Shown piece after piece: positions 27,360 through 35,692 of a stretch of DNA of 64,000 nucleotides. Source of the stretch: Fen-1298 sp050015675 (lineage in GTDB: Bacteria > Bacteroidota > Ignavibacteria > UBA10030); the NCBI GenBank assembly GCA_050015675.1, contig JBEKAY010000006.1, positions 1-64,000 of the forward strand. Reading direction: 5' to 3'. A program made the translations under genes and the position numbers. The notes under the pieces were generated by a model. It saw only the letters and a program-made list of their open reading frames with translations. It searched no databases and had not been told where the DNA came from. Each line of letters starts with the position of its first letter. Position 1 is the first letter of the stretch.

Positions 27360-28268
27360 TCACAGCAAGTCTTGCACACTGCCTTCAGCTGCCGTAACGG
27401 GTTTTGCCCGATAGGCAAGGTACCCTTCTGCTGCAAAGAGGATCAGCGCCACCCAGATAATGCCGTAGCCGATGAATTGAATGTGTGTGAATGGTTCTTT
27501 GTAAATGATGACACCAACGAGAAACCCCAGAGCCGGGGAGATGTACTGCAAGATGCCCACAAGCGAAAGCGAGATGCGCTGTGCCGCTGAAGCAAACATG
27601 AGAAGCGGAATGGTCGTGACTAATCCGGCGCCAATCATAAGAAAGTCTGAAGACGTTCCCGTATGGAGAAACGCACCGGACCCATTCGTGTCGGAATACA
27701 GAAGATAACAGACCGCCGGAATCAGCAGGATGCCCGTCTCCAATGTTAAACCGTAGAGCGAGCCAAGCGGAGCGATTTTCTTAACAAGTCCGTACACTCC
27801 AAAAGAGACGGCAAGTGTGAGAGCAATCCAGGGAAGAGAACCGTAAGCAAATGTCAGATACAAAACTCCCGCAGCCGCGAGACCGAGAGGAATCCATTGA
27901 CGTGGGCGAAGGTGTTCATGCAAAAAGATGACACCCATCAGCACACTGAGAAGAGGGTTGATGAAATATCCCAGACTGGTTTCCACAATGTGCCCGGCAT
28001 TGACCGCCCAGACATACGTCAACCAATTGATGCCGATGAGCAGAGCCGCGGAAGAGTACAATCGCAGAACACGCGGAGCAAAGACGGCATGTTGGAATTC
28101 CTTCCACCGGTGAGTGAGCAGAATGACAACGATCAATGCAAGAAAGGACCAGAGAATGCGGTGGCTTATTAACTGCAGTGCCGGGACGTGATGAAGCCAT
28201 TTCCAATAAATCGGCAAAACTCCCCAACTGATGTATGCTCCAATGGCATACCGCATTCCTTTATTCAT
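27360..28268 (-). CDS. rarD: EamA/RarD family transporter
   Basis: 302 residues from ATG 28268 (TTG at 28274 is an alternative). Ten hydrophobic helices in two EamA repeats. The N-terminus GAYISWGVLPIYWKWLHHVPALQLISHRILWS is typical of RarD, as are the block VETSLGYFINPLLSVLMGVIFLHEHLR and the second-half LVGILQYISPALGFLVGVIIYKEPF. RarD proteins are predicted permeases of the drug/metabolite superfamily; the original name refers to chloramphenicol sensitivity. The substrate cannot be inferred. Confidence 0.88.
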   Translation of the reverse strand: MNKGMRYAIGAYISWGVLPIYWKWLHHVPALQLISHRILWSFLALIVVILLTHRWKEFQHAVFAPRVLRLYSSAALLIGINWLTYVWAVNAGHIVETSLGYFINPLLSVLMGVIFLHEHLRPRQWIPLGLAAAGVLYLTFAYGSLPWIALTLAVSFGVYGLVKKIAPLGSLYGLTLETGILLIPAVCYLLYSDTNGSGAFLHTGTSSDFLMIGAGLVTTIPLLMFASAAQRISLSLVGILQYISPALGFLVGVIIYKEPFTHIQFIGYGIIWVALILFAAEGYLAYRAKPVTAAEGSVQDLL

Positions 28269-28274
28269 CAACAA

Positions 28275-28570
28275 TTCTCGTTTTTCACAATAGAGGCTGA
28301 ACTATTAATCTCTATGTAAGGTAGGGAAAAAAAACATCACAGGAAAATATCGGAGGTAACCAGTAGTGGATTATTCTAACCTTGTTCAACATTTTTATGG
28401 TAGTAATTCCTTGCTACCAAGCCTTGCTTCCATACACTTACATTCTTAAATATCATTTCGAAACGGAGCTGCAGGACTTTGCGTTCCCAATCGCCTGCCC
28501 AACTGTGCCGTTCAGGCGGGGAGATGGGGAACGAGAAAATGTCATACCGCTTTACGGGATGCCTAATAAT
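28275..28570. other. Intergenic, with a long REP-like hairpin
   Basis: No gene is seen. At 28482-28533 an interrupted inverted repeat pairs CGTTCCC with GGGAACG and, inside, CGCCTG with CAGGCG. This resembles the widespread bacterial intergenic repeat whose arms are CGTTCCCAAGC / GCTTGGGAACG. A weaker GGTAG...CTACC dyad lies near 28397-28416. Confidence 0.45.
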
Positions 28571-29980
28571 TTAATAGCTCTCAAAAACTTCTTGAGGAAC
28601 AGGGCTTTTTGATAATTGTTTTTGGTATTTTTCAAAAGTAATGATACGGGTTGTCTTCCCGGTTGTCGCGTCAGCACTGATTGTGTCGACAAAAACGAAT
28701 TTATAACTTACATCGCGGCTGAGATTTTTTGTGGAAAACAACGATTTAAAATTATCGTCAAGTTTGTTGATCGTTGCATCGGCAGGCTTCTTGTCGGCGA
28801 GGACAAGTTGAATTTCGAGATAATTTCTTTCCTTTTGAATAACTCTGAATGATTTAATACTTGGCTCGTTAAAAAGTGTCATAAATGAACAAAATAAATA
28901 TTCCTCGCTCCCATCGTGCCTTGTAAATTTCAGCATGTCTTCCGCTCTGCCTTCAATTTTGGTAATCACAGGAAAGATGCTTCCACAATGAGGACAGGAG
29001 TTCAATCGCATAGAAATCCTGTCATTCATCTTATAGCGTATTAACGGAAATGAATAATTATAGAGGTTTGTTAATACTGCGTTTCCTATTTCTTCTTCCT
29101 GAGCTTTTTTTCCACATGCATCTAGTACTTCTATCAGATTCCAATCGTATGCTATGTGCAGATTATGACATTTCAGTGAGCTGTTTGCCATGCAAATTGA
29201 TTCAGATGCACCATACATATTAATCGGTGGAACACGAAATGCTTTGTGAATTATGTTTATTGCTTCATATGTTAAAGGTTCACCGGAACAGCTTACTTGT
29301 TTTGGCTGTATTTGAAGCCGGCAATCTAATTGTTCATGTGCACACAAATAGATACTATTCGCGTATCCACTAAGGATGTCTGGTTGAAATGAATTGAGTT
29401 TATCTATAATGAATTTTTGCGGTTCATGGACATTTATGATAAGCAGATCAAAGAAAAGTTTAGGGATATTTCCCATAAGAGAGATGCCTGCATGTAATCC
29501 ACTTATATCAACAAGAACAGCAAGCTTGGTTTTTTTAAATGGGTTCACTTTTACATAGGAGACTCTGTTGATAGTAATAGCTCTGAGAATATTCCAGCTT
29601 TGTTTATCATAGATAAAAACACCATATCTTCCGCTGCAGCCTGATGTTTTAATAATCTTATATTTATTTTTGTACCAAAGACGATAATCGTTGTTGTTTT
29701 TAACGTAGTGGCAAATATCTCGAATATTCAGGAGCGGATCGTTACTTACTTCATCAAAATTTTTCATAAGCAGATCTTTTGTAGTAAAAGGTAAATCCTC
29801 AATTTTTAGATGATCAATATCTTTAAATGTGATGCCTTGTTCGGCGTAATGTTTTTTATAAAATTCGGAATGGGTTAAAACATGTTTCAGCAGTTGTTTC
29901 AGCCGTCCATCAGATTTTATTCGTACATCTTCAAATGGAGTAAACTTGTTATATTTTTCTGCTAACAATTGCTGAATCAT
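28571..29980 (-). CDS. PaaK/CapK-like adenylate-forming enzyme
   Basis: 469 residues from ATG 29980, with GGAGG 10 nt upstream; an in-frame ATG at 30010 overlaps that site. It belongs to the phenylacetate-CoA ligase-like branch of the ANL superfamily. The P-loop analogue is KTSGCSGRYGVF, weaker than the usual TSGTTG, and MYGASESICMA stands for the A5 motif. A zinc-like NSCPHCGS segment near residue 345 is unusual. CapK-like members often act in capsule or cell-surface synthesis; the substrate here is unknown. It is AT-rich and isolated between repeat-rich spacers, which suggests a laterally acquired gene. Confidence 0.78.
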   Translation of the reverse strand: MIQQLLAEKYNKFTPFEDVRIKSDGRLKQLLKHVLTHSEFYKKHYAEQGITFKDIDHLKIEDLPFTTKDLLMKNFDEVSNDPLLNIRDICHYVKNNNDYRLWYKNKYKIIKTSGCSGRYGVFIYDKQSWNILRAITINRVSYVKVNPFKKTKLAVLVDISGLHAGISLMGNIPKLFFDLLIINVHEPQKFIIDKLNSFQPDILSGYANSIYLCAHEQLDCRLQIQPKQVSCSGEPLTYEAINIIHKAFRVPPINMYGASESICMANSSLKCHNLHIAYDWNLIEVLDACGKKAQEEEIGNAVLTNLYNYSFPLIRYKMNDRISMRLNSCPHCGSIFPVITKIEGRAEDMLKFTRHDGSEEYLFCSFMTLFNEPSIKSFRVIQKERNYLEIQLVLADKKPADATINKLDDNFKSLFSTKNLSRDVSYKFVFVDTISADATTGKTTRIITFEKYQKQLSKSPVPQEVFESY

Positions 29981-30060
29981 TTGAATAGACCCTCCTTCCG
30001 CCACGCCCAAGGCACATACGGAATGAAATCTACCTCTTTGAGTATGTTATTATTTATACT

Positions 30061-30130
30061 CGCTCCCAAGCTCTACTTGTGGAGTGATGTTAATGAATAG
30101 GAATCCCGCTCGACGTAATCGTGCGGGATT
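30061..30130. repeat. Two dispersed palindromic repeats
   Basis: Around 30061-30084 is a degenerate copy of the CGTTCCCAAGC-type intergenic palindrome (CGCTCCCAAGCTC...GGAGTG). At 30102-30130 perfect 8-bp arms AATCCCGC/GCGGGATT enclose 13 bp. Neither is followed by a T-run. They mark the left edge of a repeat-rich, gene-poor stretch. Confidence 0.5.
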
Positions 30131-30184
30131 ACATTTTTAGGCCTCCGGCTGCCGGAATCTCTGCTCCAGTTTATTTCTTTTCTC

Positions 30185-30352
30185 TTAATAACTCTTTCTC
30201 CGAGCCATACAAGTCTTCCCCGAGGCCATACAACCGTTTCCCTGAACTATATATCCCTTTCCCAAGACCATTTCACTCATTCCCAGAGGCAAACAACTCT
30301 TTCTCCAGTTCATATCATTTATTCCTGGAGCCCAATAACTTTTTCCCTAGTT
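30185..30352. repeat. Degenerate 21-bp tandem repeat, eight units
   Basis: Eight consecutive units of exactly 21 bp with no insertion or deletion. The consensus is roughly CATACAACTCTTTCCCNGAGC, with the units diverged at up to half the positions. On the plus strand one frame is open throughout and would give heptads of the form (Y/N)NxF(P/S)(E/R)P; on the minus strand heptads like GLGKELY appear but two stops interrupt them. Conserved length with diverged sequence is characteristic of heptad-coding DNA, now possibly decayed. No start, ribosome site or codon bias convinces me of a live gene. Confidence 0.7.
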
Positions 30353-30513
30353 CTCTAATACTACATAACAAAACCAAAACCGTATTCACTCTTGGCGAAC
30401 AAGTTGCGTTGAATTCCCGCAGTTACGCGCCGTGCGTACAGTGAACGGAATCTTTCGCGTAACAATGGTGAAGCCCGAAAGCACAGCGTCTCCTTGAGTA
30501 ACGCTCGAAACGG

Positions 30514-30768
30514 TTATTTATATTTAATTTTTAAAATGAGAATAGTAGAAGTCAATAAAAATGTTATTGCATTTGAAGTTATTAGGGGCAAATCTTTAAT
30601 AAGAATTCCATAAACTAACCATAAAAATATTCCGGTTGTGAATATTGAATACATCGCTAATGATAAATCTTTAGTATGTTTAGTTTTGATGATTCTCATT
30701 GCTTGGGGTAGAAACGAAATAGTTGTACACGTAGCAGCAACTAATCCAATAATTGTAATAGTATCCAT
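30514..30768 (-). CDS. SemiSWEET family sugar transporter
   Basis: 84 residues, three helices, the size of bacterial SemiSWEETs that dimerise to form a sugar pore. The PQ-loop motif is present as ISFLPQAMRIIKTKHTKDLS, followed by SIFTTGIFLWLVYGI and the third helix. The ATG at 30768 gives the usual N-terminus MDTITIIGL; a longer frame to 30858 runs through an inverted repeat and is rejected. It stands alone with strongly repetitive DNA on both sides. Confidence 0.88.
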   Translation of the reverse strand: MDTITIIGLVAATCTTISFLPQAMRIIKTKHTKDLSLAMYSIFTTGIFLWLVYGILIKDLPLITSNAITFLLTSTILILKIKYK

Positions 30769-30817
30769 GTGTTTAATTATAATAGTATATAAATGTACTA
30801 TATAAGTTTCGAGCATT

Positions 30818-30874
30818 ATTTCGTTACGGTGCCACGATGCACTAAATGCTGAGTGCAAAGTGCCATAACGAAAT
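30818..30874. repeat. Imperfect 57-bp inverted repeat
   Basis: Outer arms ATTTCGTTACGGTGC and GTGCCATAACGAAAT pair with two mismatches; inner arms TGCACT/AGTGCA pair perfectly around an 8-nt loop. It lies about 50 bp upstream of the SemiSWEET start. It could be a miniature element or a leader hairpin; it does not fit integron attC consensus. Confidence 0.5.
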
Positions 30875-31688
30875 CAAAAACGCTTTCACCTATGGCGGAG
30901 CACATTGTTGTTTCGCCCGATCTGCTTAAAATAGTTACGCCCAAATAAATTTTTTGATCGGGATGTTGCCGGCTTCTTCCTAGTTATTTCCCGTGGTATA
31001 AAGAGCCCGCGCTGCCACCTGTCCTGAATGCCTCCTACTGCGGCAGGTGTCTGCGAAAATGGTACTATTTTTTCGATTTAATCACAAGCGGCATCTTAAT
31101 ATTTATATTACTATTGAGCGTCAGGAAAAAAACAGAAACCGCTAATTATATTTCCGCTGCTGAATGTGCTCGGGAGATTATTTCCCTCGTAACGGAGGAG
31201 TCTCAATTCGATTTTTCGCTCTGTTCATTAAAAAGGAAAACCTTTCGTCAGAGATTCCCAAGCATCAATCTTCCCGGCAATGGGCTATTTTGGATACCTG
31301 CTTATAGTCCGCGGGAATGACCAGAAAACGAATTGTTATATTGCTCCTGAACGAAGTGCAGGAAATGTTGAGTGGTAATATATTATAGGGTCGTTCAACT
31401 GAGCTTACCTTCAAGTGCAATTTGCTTATGCGTGTTCCAATTGTTTCTTCTTCTCTAATGCTCCATATAAAAGATTAGAAAAAGCATTTCAGAAATTTCC
31501 AAGCATTAATTTTTCTCTTCTCGTTGTAGCGAGACATTCTCCCGTTCTCCTTTTATTTCTGCCGTTTCTTCCGAAAAACCTGCCACAACATGTTTTTCTT
31601 ATCGGAAACATTGGCAGGCAACCTGCCAGAATGCTGAGGTAGTGTTTTTTAACCTCTCAAAATCAACCATAATCCACACTTTTTTACT
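30875..31688. other. Repeat-rich intergenic region, no credible gene
   Basis: Over 800 bp with short frames only. It contains a CACCTG/CAGGTG dyad near 31018-31054, a 7-bp palindrome TGGCAGG-CAA-CCTGCCA at 31612-31628, and two pairs of 19-21 bp units at 31246-31283 and 31485-31523 that share CAGARATTYCCAAGCATYAATYTTYC. These resemble the 21-bp repeat family at 30185-30352. Confidence 0.45.
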
Positions 31689-31703
31689 TGGCACGCTGGT
31701 TGA
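31689..31703 (+). promoter_or_regulatory. Possible sigma-54 promoter for hsp20
   Basis: TGGCACG, 4 bp, TTGA. The -24 element is a perfect match to the sigma-54 consensus; the -12 element has TTGA where TTGC is expected. Transcription would start near 31714, 38 nt before the hsp20 ATG. An NtrC-type activator is encoded at 60721-62091, so sigma-54 is used in this organism. Confidence 0.45.
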
Positions 31704-31751
31704 GATATATATTTGAGATCACAAATAAAAATCAAAAAAGGAGATACAACA

Positions 31752-32162
31752 ATGTTAGTACGATTTGATTCACCAAGAACCTATAGCAATCTGGTAGAGA
31801 ATCTTTTTTCATCCGATGTGTTACCGAGCCGTTGCACAGTACCGGCTATGGATATCGTTGAACAAGAAAACGAGATCCTTGTGAATGCAGAATTGCCGGG
31901 TCTCAAGAAGGAAGATATTAAAATCACTTTTGAAAAAAATATTCTGACTCTCAGCAGCGAACAGAAACCAGCCGAGGTTTCGGAGAAGGCGACCGTATTA
32001 CTGAAAGAAATCCGTACCTCAGGTTTTGATCGATCTGTGAAGTTTGAATATGAAATCGATGCAACCAAGATATCTGCAGAAATGACTAATGGTGTCTTAA
32101 CAATCACTCTGCCGAAAGCGGAAGAAGCGAAACCAAAGCAAATAGAAGTCAAAGTAAAATAA
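31752..32162 (+). CDS. Small heat shock protein, Hsp20/alpha-crystallin family
   Basis: 136 residues from ATG 31752, with AAAGGAGA 7 nt upstream. The alpha-crystallin domain spans about 38-128: the start PAMDIVEQENEILVNAELPGLKKEDIKI, the dimer-loop strand, and the signature GVLTITLPKAE near the end. The C-terminal IxV-like tail QIEVKVK is present. Hsp20 proteins bind unfolding proteins and hand them to DnaK and ClpB. Its position 144 bp upstream of dnaK and near clpB makes this a chaperone cluster. Confidence 0.93.
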   Translation: MLVRFDSPRTYSNLVENLFSSDVLPSRCTVPAMDIVEQENEILVNAELPGLKKEDIKITFEKNILTLSSEQKPAEVSEKATVLLKEIRTSGFDRSVKFEYEIDATKISAEMTNGVLTITLPKAEEAKPKQIEVKVK

Positions 32163-32306
32163 CATACAAAGTGGATGAATGAAATTCATCCATTGATCGA
32201 TCAACGCATCAATCAGGGTCGGGTTTGAAGTGGATCAAGCCCGGCCTATTGGTGCAATAATCCACATAGCAGCGTTAAAGACGCTGCAAGAATAGGAGTT
32301 AAAAAA
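32163..32306 (+). promoter_or_regulatory. hsp20-dnaK spacer with three hairpins
   Basis: Three stems follow hsp20. They are GGATGAAT-GAA-ATTCATCC (32173-32191), a 12-bp stem GGTCGGGTTTGA / TCAAGCCCGGCC with G-U pairs (32217-32246), and GCAGCG/CGCTGC (32269-32287) just before the dnaK ribosome site. None has a long T-run. They may be mRNA processing, attenuation or thermosensing elements. No CIRCE (TTAGCACTC-N9-GAGTGCTAA) is seen. Confidence 0.45.
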
Positions 32307-34277
32307 ATGTCTAAGAATACAGGAAAAATTATTGGTATCGACCTGGGAACTACAAATTCGTGTGTTGCAGTGATGGAAGGTAATGACCCCGTTGTCATCG
32401 CAAACTCAGAAGGTTCACGCACGACACCGTCGGTGGTTGGATTTACAAAGTCAGGTGAGCGGCTCGTTGGAGCGGCTGCAAAACGTCAAGCGGTGACGAA
32501 TTCACAAAACACTGTTTTTTCCATTAAACGTTTTATGGGACGGTTTTTCAATGAAGTCAATGAAGAAATGAAACTTGTTCCTTACAATGTAGTGCATGGC
32601 GAAAACAACACCGCACGTGTACAGATTGGCGACCGCGTCTATTCACCTTCGGAAATATCTTCGATGATTCTTCAGAAGATGAAACAGACAGCAGAAGATT
32701 ATCTAGGAACAAAAATCACAGAAGCGGTCATTACCGTGCCTGCATACTTCAACGATGCACAGCGTCAGGCAACAAAAGAAGCCGGTGAGATTGCCGGGCT
32801 TAACGTCCGGCGTATTATTAACGAACCGACAGCGGCTGCATTGGCGTATGGTTTAGATAAAAAACATAAAGATTCTAAAGTTGCAGTATTCGATCTTGGC
32901 GGCGGAACATTTGATATTTCCGTGCTCGAATTAGGTGAAGGCGTCTTTGAAGTAAAATCGACAAACGGCGACACACATCTTGGCGGCGATAACTTCGATA
33001 TGCGCGTGCTTGAATACATTGCAGATGAATTCAAGAAAACAGAAAGTATAGACCTTCGCAAAGATCCTATGGCCCTTCAACGTTTGCGTGAAGCTGCGGA
33101 AAAGGCAAAGATGGAACTATCGCAGTTGCTGCAAACGGAAATTAATCTGCCGTTCATCACTGCAACAGCAGATGGCCCGAAGCATTTGAATATGACGCTC
33201 ACACGAGCGAAGTTGGAACAACTTGTGGAAGATTTGGTACAGCGATGTATGCCACCAGTGGAAAAGGCATTGAAAGATGCCGGACTGAATCCGAACCAGA
33301 TTGATGAGATTATTCTCGTTGGCGGAATGACGCGTATGCCGCGAGTTCAGCAGTTGGTAAAAGATATTTTTGGTAAAGAAGGGCACAAAGGAGTAAATCC
33401 GGATGAAGTTGTTGCAGTGGGTGCAGCAATCCAAGGTGGTGTGCTTTCCGGCGACGTGACCGATGTTCTCTTACTCGATGTGACACCTTTAACGCTCGGT
33501 ATTGAAACACTCGGCGGCGTAATGACACAGATGATCCAGGCAAACACGACCATCCCGACAAAGAAGAGCGAAATATTTTCTACGGCATCGGATAGCCAGC
33601 CATCTGTCGAGATTCACGTTTTGCAAGGTGAACGCCCAATGGCTGTGGATAACCGCACGCTCGGCCAATTTCATTTAGATGGTATTCCACCTGCACCGCG
33701 CGGTGTTCCTCAGATCGAAGTGACGTTTGATATCGATGCCAATGGTATGCTGCATGTCTCTGCAAAAGACAAAGCAACAAACAAAGAACAATCCATTCGT
33801 ATTACTTCTTCCAGCGGATTGAGCAAAGAAGAAGTAGAGAAAATGAAGACAGATGCGACAGGGCATGCTACGGAAGATAAAAAACGGAAGGAGGAAATTG
33901 AAACGAAGAATCAAGCGGACAATCTCGTCTTCCAAACCCGAAAGCAGTTGAAAGATCTTGCCGATAAAATGGATGCCGACACTAAGACTAAGGTTGAAGC
34001 GGCAGCAAATGCTCTTGAAGAAGCAATCAAGGGCAACAATCCCGCAGATATAAAGGCGAAGACAGAAGCACTCAACAATGCCTGGAATGAAGCATCGACA
34101 AAGATGTATGAATCGGCGAAAAGTCAACAAGCTCCCGGTGCAAGCGGACAGCAGCAAGGTCCATTCGCAGGTGGTCAGCCCGGAACTGGTCCTGAACCGC
34201 AGCAACAACAAAGCGGTGAGCAACAAGGCGGCAAGAAAGTTGAGAATGCCGACTTCGAGGTTGTGGATGATAAATAA
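32307..34277 (+). CDS. dnaK: Chaperone protein DnaK (Hsp70)
   Basis: 656 residues, full length. ATPase blocks IGIDLGTTNSCVAVMEG, VFDLGGGTFDISVLELG and ILVGGMTRMPRVQ are intact; the substrate domain contains LLLDVTPLTLGIETLGG. The C-terminal lid ends in a glutamine/glycine-rich tail and the conserved acidic end NADFEVVDDK. AGGAG precedes the ATG. dnaJ and grpE are not in the window; hsp20 is upstream and clpB follows after an inserted three-gene cassette. An intrinsic terminator at 34361 closes the transcript. Confidence 0.97.
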   Translation: MSKNTGKIIGIDLGTTNSCVAVMEGNDPVVIANSEGSRTTPSVVGFTKSGERLVGAAAKRQAVTNSQNTVFSIKRFMGRFFNEVNEEMKLVPYNVVHGENNTARVQIGDRVYSPSEISSMILQKMKQTAEDYLGTKITEAVITVPAYFNDAQRQATKEAGEIAGLNVRRIINEPTAAALAYGLDKKHKDSKVAVFDLGGGTFDISVLELGEGVFEVKSTNGDTHLGGDNFDMRVLEYIADEFKKTESIDLRKDPMALQRLREAAEKAKMELSQLLQTEINLPFITATADGPKHLNMTLTRAKLEQLVEDLVQRCMPPVEKALKDAGLNPNQIDEIILVGGMTRMPRVQQLVKDIFGKEGHKGVNPDEVVAVGAAIQGGVLSGDVTDVLLLDVTPLTLGIETLGGVMTQMIQANTTIPTKKSEIFSTASDSQPSVEIHVLQGERPMAVDNRTLGQFHLDGIPPAPRGVPQIEVTFDIDANGMLHVSAKDKATNKEQSIRITSSSGLSKEEVEKMKTDATGHATEDKKRKEEIETKNQADNLVFQTRKQLKDLADKMDADTKTKVEAAANALEEAIKGNNPADIKAKTEALNNAWNEASTKMYESAKSQQAPGASGQQQGPFAGGQPGTGPEPQQQQSGEQQGGKKVENADFEVVDDK

Positions 34278-34360
34278 GTCGATGAGTATAAAGTAGTTGA
34301 GTAAACGAGTAAAAGATAACAGATAGCTTGGTGAATACTCACCGATCTGATGTGCTAGCG

Positions 34361-34392
34361 AAAGGCGAGATAATAACTCGCCTTTTGTATTT
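34361..34392 (+). terminator. Intrinsic terminator after dnaK
   Basis: Perfect 9-bp stem AAAGGCGAG/CTCGCCTTT around a 7-nt loop, followed by TTGTATTT. It separates dnaK from the three-gene cassette, which must then have its own promoter. Confidence 0.75.
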
Positions 34393-34411
34393 CAAGGTAT
34401 GATAAGTTTTT

Positions 34412-34663
34412 ATGTCCAACTCAACAATTGCACTTTTGTTATTCATCGGTGTAATCATTTTTTTGCTTGGTGGAATTATCTATGCAATAAGACAAAAGAA
34501 TATTTATAGTTCCGGGAACTTTGCTTCCATGGCAGCATTGCATGATATGGGAGGAAAAGATGAACAGAATGCAATTGAAACGGTGATAGAACAACAGGCA
34601 GAAAAGAAGTGGGAAGAACAAGAGAGTGGAGAAGGGTTGAAAAATAATAATCATAATAGTTAA
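34412..34663 (+). CDS. Small single-pass membrane protein, unknown function
   Basis: 83 residues. One hydrophobic helix (about 6-26) is followed by a hydrophilic, glutamate/glutamine-rich tail (IEQQAEKKWEEQESGEGL) ending NNNHNS. I do not recognise a family. It starts 20 bp after the dnaK terminator and 12 bp before the next gene, so it seems to be the first gene of a three-gene cassette. A sequence closely resembling its last 20 codons is repeated after the stop of the next gene (35717-35773), so this tail has been duplicated or a related gene was lost there. Confidence 0.6.
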   Translation: MSNSTIALLLFIGVIIFLLGGIIYAIRQKNIYSSGNFASMAALHDMGGKDEQNAIETVIEQQAEKKWEEQESGEGLKNNNHNS

Positions 34664-34675
34664 GGGAGGTGAAAG

Positions 34676-35692
34676 ATGGCACAAACGAATGAATTAATAA
34701 ATTCTATAAAGACCACTATTGACCGACTTCTAAATACGGATATTGAAAAATTTATTCGAAAAGAAGACTTAGGTAAAGAATTAAGTTTTGAAGAAATACG
34801 TCCGACGATAATTGAGATGCTTAATATTTTTAGAAAACTTCAGAACTGTACATTTGAAACATTTCCAGATCAATTTCTTTCTGAGATCGCCGGAAGAATT
34901 AAAGCAATTAACGATCTCTTTAATAATATGCTATCTTTTTCTCCAACACAAAATGCGCAACCCATTAATGAGAGAAATGGAATTTTTAGGCAATTTCAAG
35001 ATAGATATAGAGAGTTATTTGTTTTTGTCGTACCTGCTCTGGTTAATATAAAAGACAATGATCAGTTGTTTGAATCAGCAAAAGGAAAAATTCAAAAAGC
35101 TTTGATTGATGCAGAGGAACAATTAAAAATCCTACAGAATGCGGGCAAAGAAGCACAACAAACACTCGATGCACTTAAACAAGCGTCTGGTCAAGTTGCA
35201 ATAAGTAAATATTCGACTGTGTTTGAAAGAGAAGCAGAACAACATGAAAAATCCGCTATAAAATGGCTTATAGCAACTGTTGTAGTCGCATTATTAACGA
35301 TTGCATGGGGGTTAAGCGCGCAATATATTTTTCGTTGGATATATGGGTCACTTCAATCGGGTGATACGCCTATGCTGATTCAATATGCGATCTCAAAACT
35401 CATAATTCTATCTGCATTATATTATGCGCTTGTATGGTGTGCTAGAATTTATGGGGCACACAGACACAATAATGTAATTAATCGTCATAGACAAAATGCG
35501 TTAAATACATTTGAGGCATTTGTGCATGCCACTGAAGGAGATCCTACAACAAAAAATGCTGTTTTGCTTCAAGCTACACAATCAATATTCTCTGGTCAAC
35601 ATACTGGCTTTGTCTCAAAAGAATCTGAGTCAGAATCACCAAACAAGATTATTGAAATTCTTAGAAATGTGTCTTCTTCTGGAGGCAAGTAA
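34676..35692 (+). CDS. Two-helix membrane protein with long coiled-coil N-domain, unknown
   Basis: 338 residues; AGGGAGGTG precedes the ATG. Residues 1-195 are helical and hydrophilic, with a likely coiled coil near 130-192. Two membrane helices lie near 197-217 and 237-257. After them comes a compact block, NVINRHRQNALNTFEAFVHA...NAVLLQATQSIFS (265-306), which reads like a conserved cytosolic domain that I cannot name. The last 30 residues are polar. The topology suggests both ends in the cytoplasm. The gene is AT-rich with a codon choice unlike dnaK and clpB on either side, pointing to acquisition by transfer. Confidence 0.65.
   Translation: MAQTNELINSIKTTIDRLLNTDIEKFIRKEDLGKELSFEEIRPTIIEMLNIFRKLQNCTFETFPDQFLSEIAGRIKAINDLFNNMLSFSPTQNAQPINERNGIFRQFQDRYRELFVFVVPALVNIKDNDQLFESAKGKIQKALIDAEEQLKILQNAGKEAQQTLDALKQASGQVAISKYSTVFEREAEQHEKSAIKWLIATVVVALLTIAWGLSAQYIFRWIYGSLQSGDTPMLIQYAISKLIILSALYYALVWCARIYGAHRHNNVINRHRQNALNTFEAFVHATEGDPTTKNAVLLQATQSIFSGQHTGFVSKESESESPNKIIEILRNVSSSGGK

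Noticed and set aside
30185..30352. CRISPR array
   Set aside because: The units are contiguous and diverged, with no conserved repeat alternating with unique spacers, and no cas gene is nearby.
30121..30444. 107-codon plus-strand gene over the 21-bp repeats
   Set aside because: Starts at GTG without a ribosome site inside a palindrome, and apart from the heptads the sequence has no protein-like character. Listed as a repeat instead.
30818..30874. Integron attC site
   Set aside because: The ends read GTTACGG and CCATAAC and do not fit the RYYYAAC/GTTRRRY core sites; no integrase gene is present.
31114..31642. Two short plus-strand frames (68 and 75 codons)
   Set aside because: No ribosome sites, and their only shared peptide (FPSIN) comes from a shared DNA repeat.
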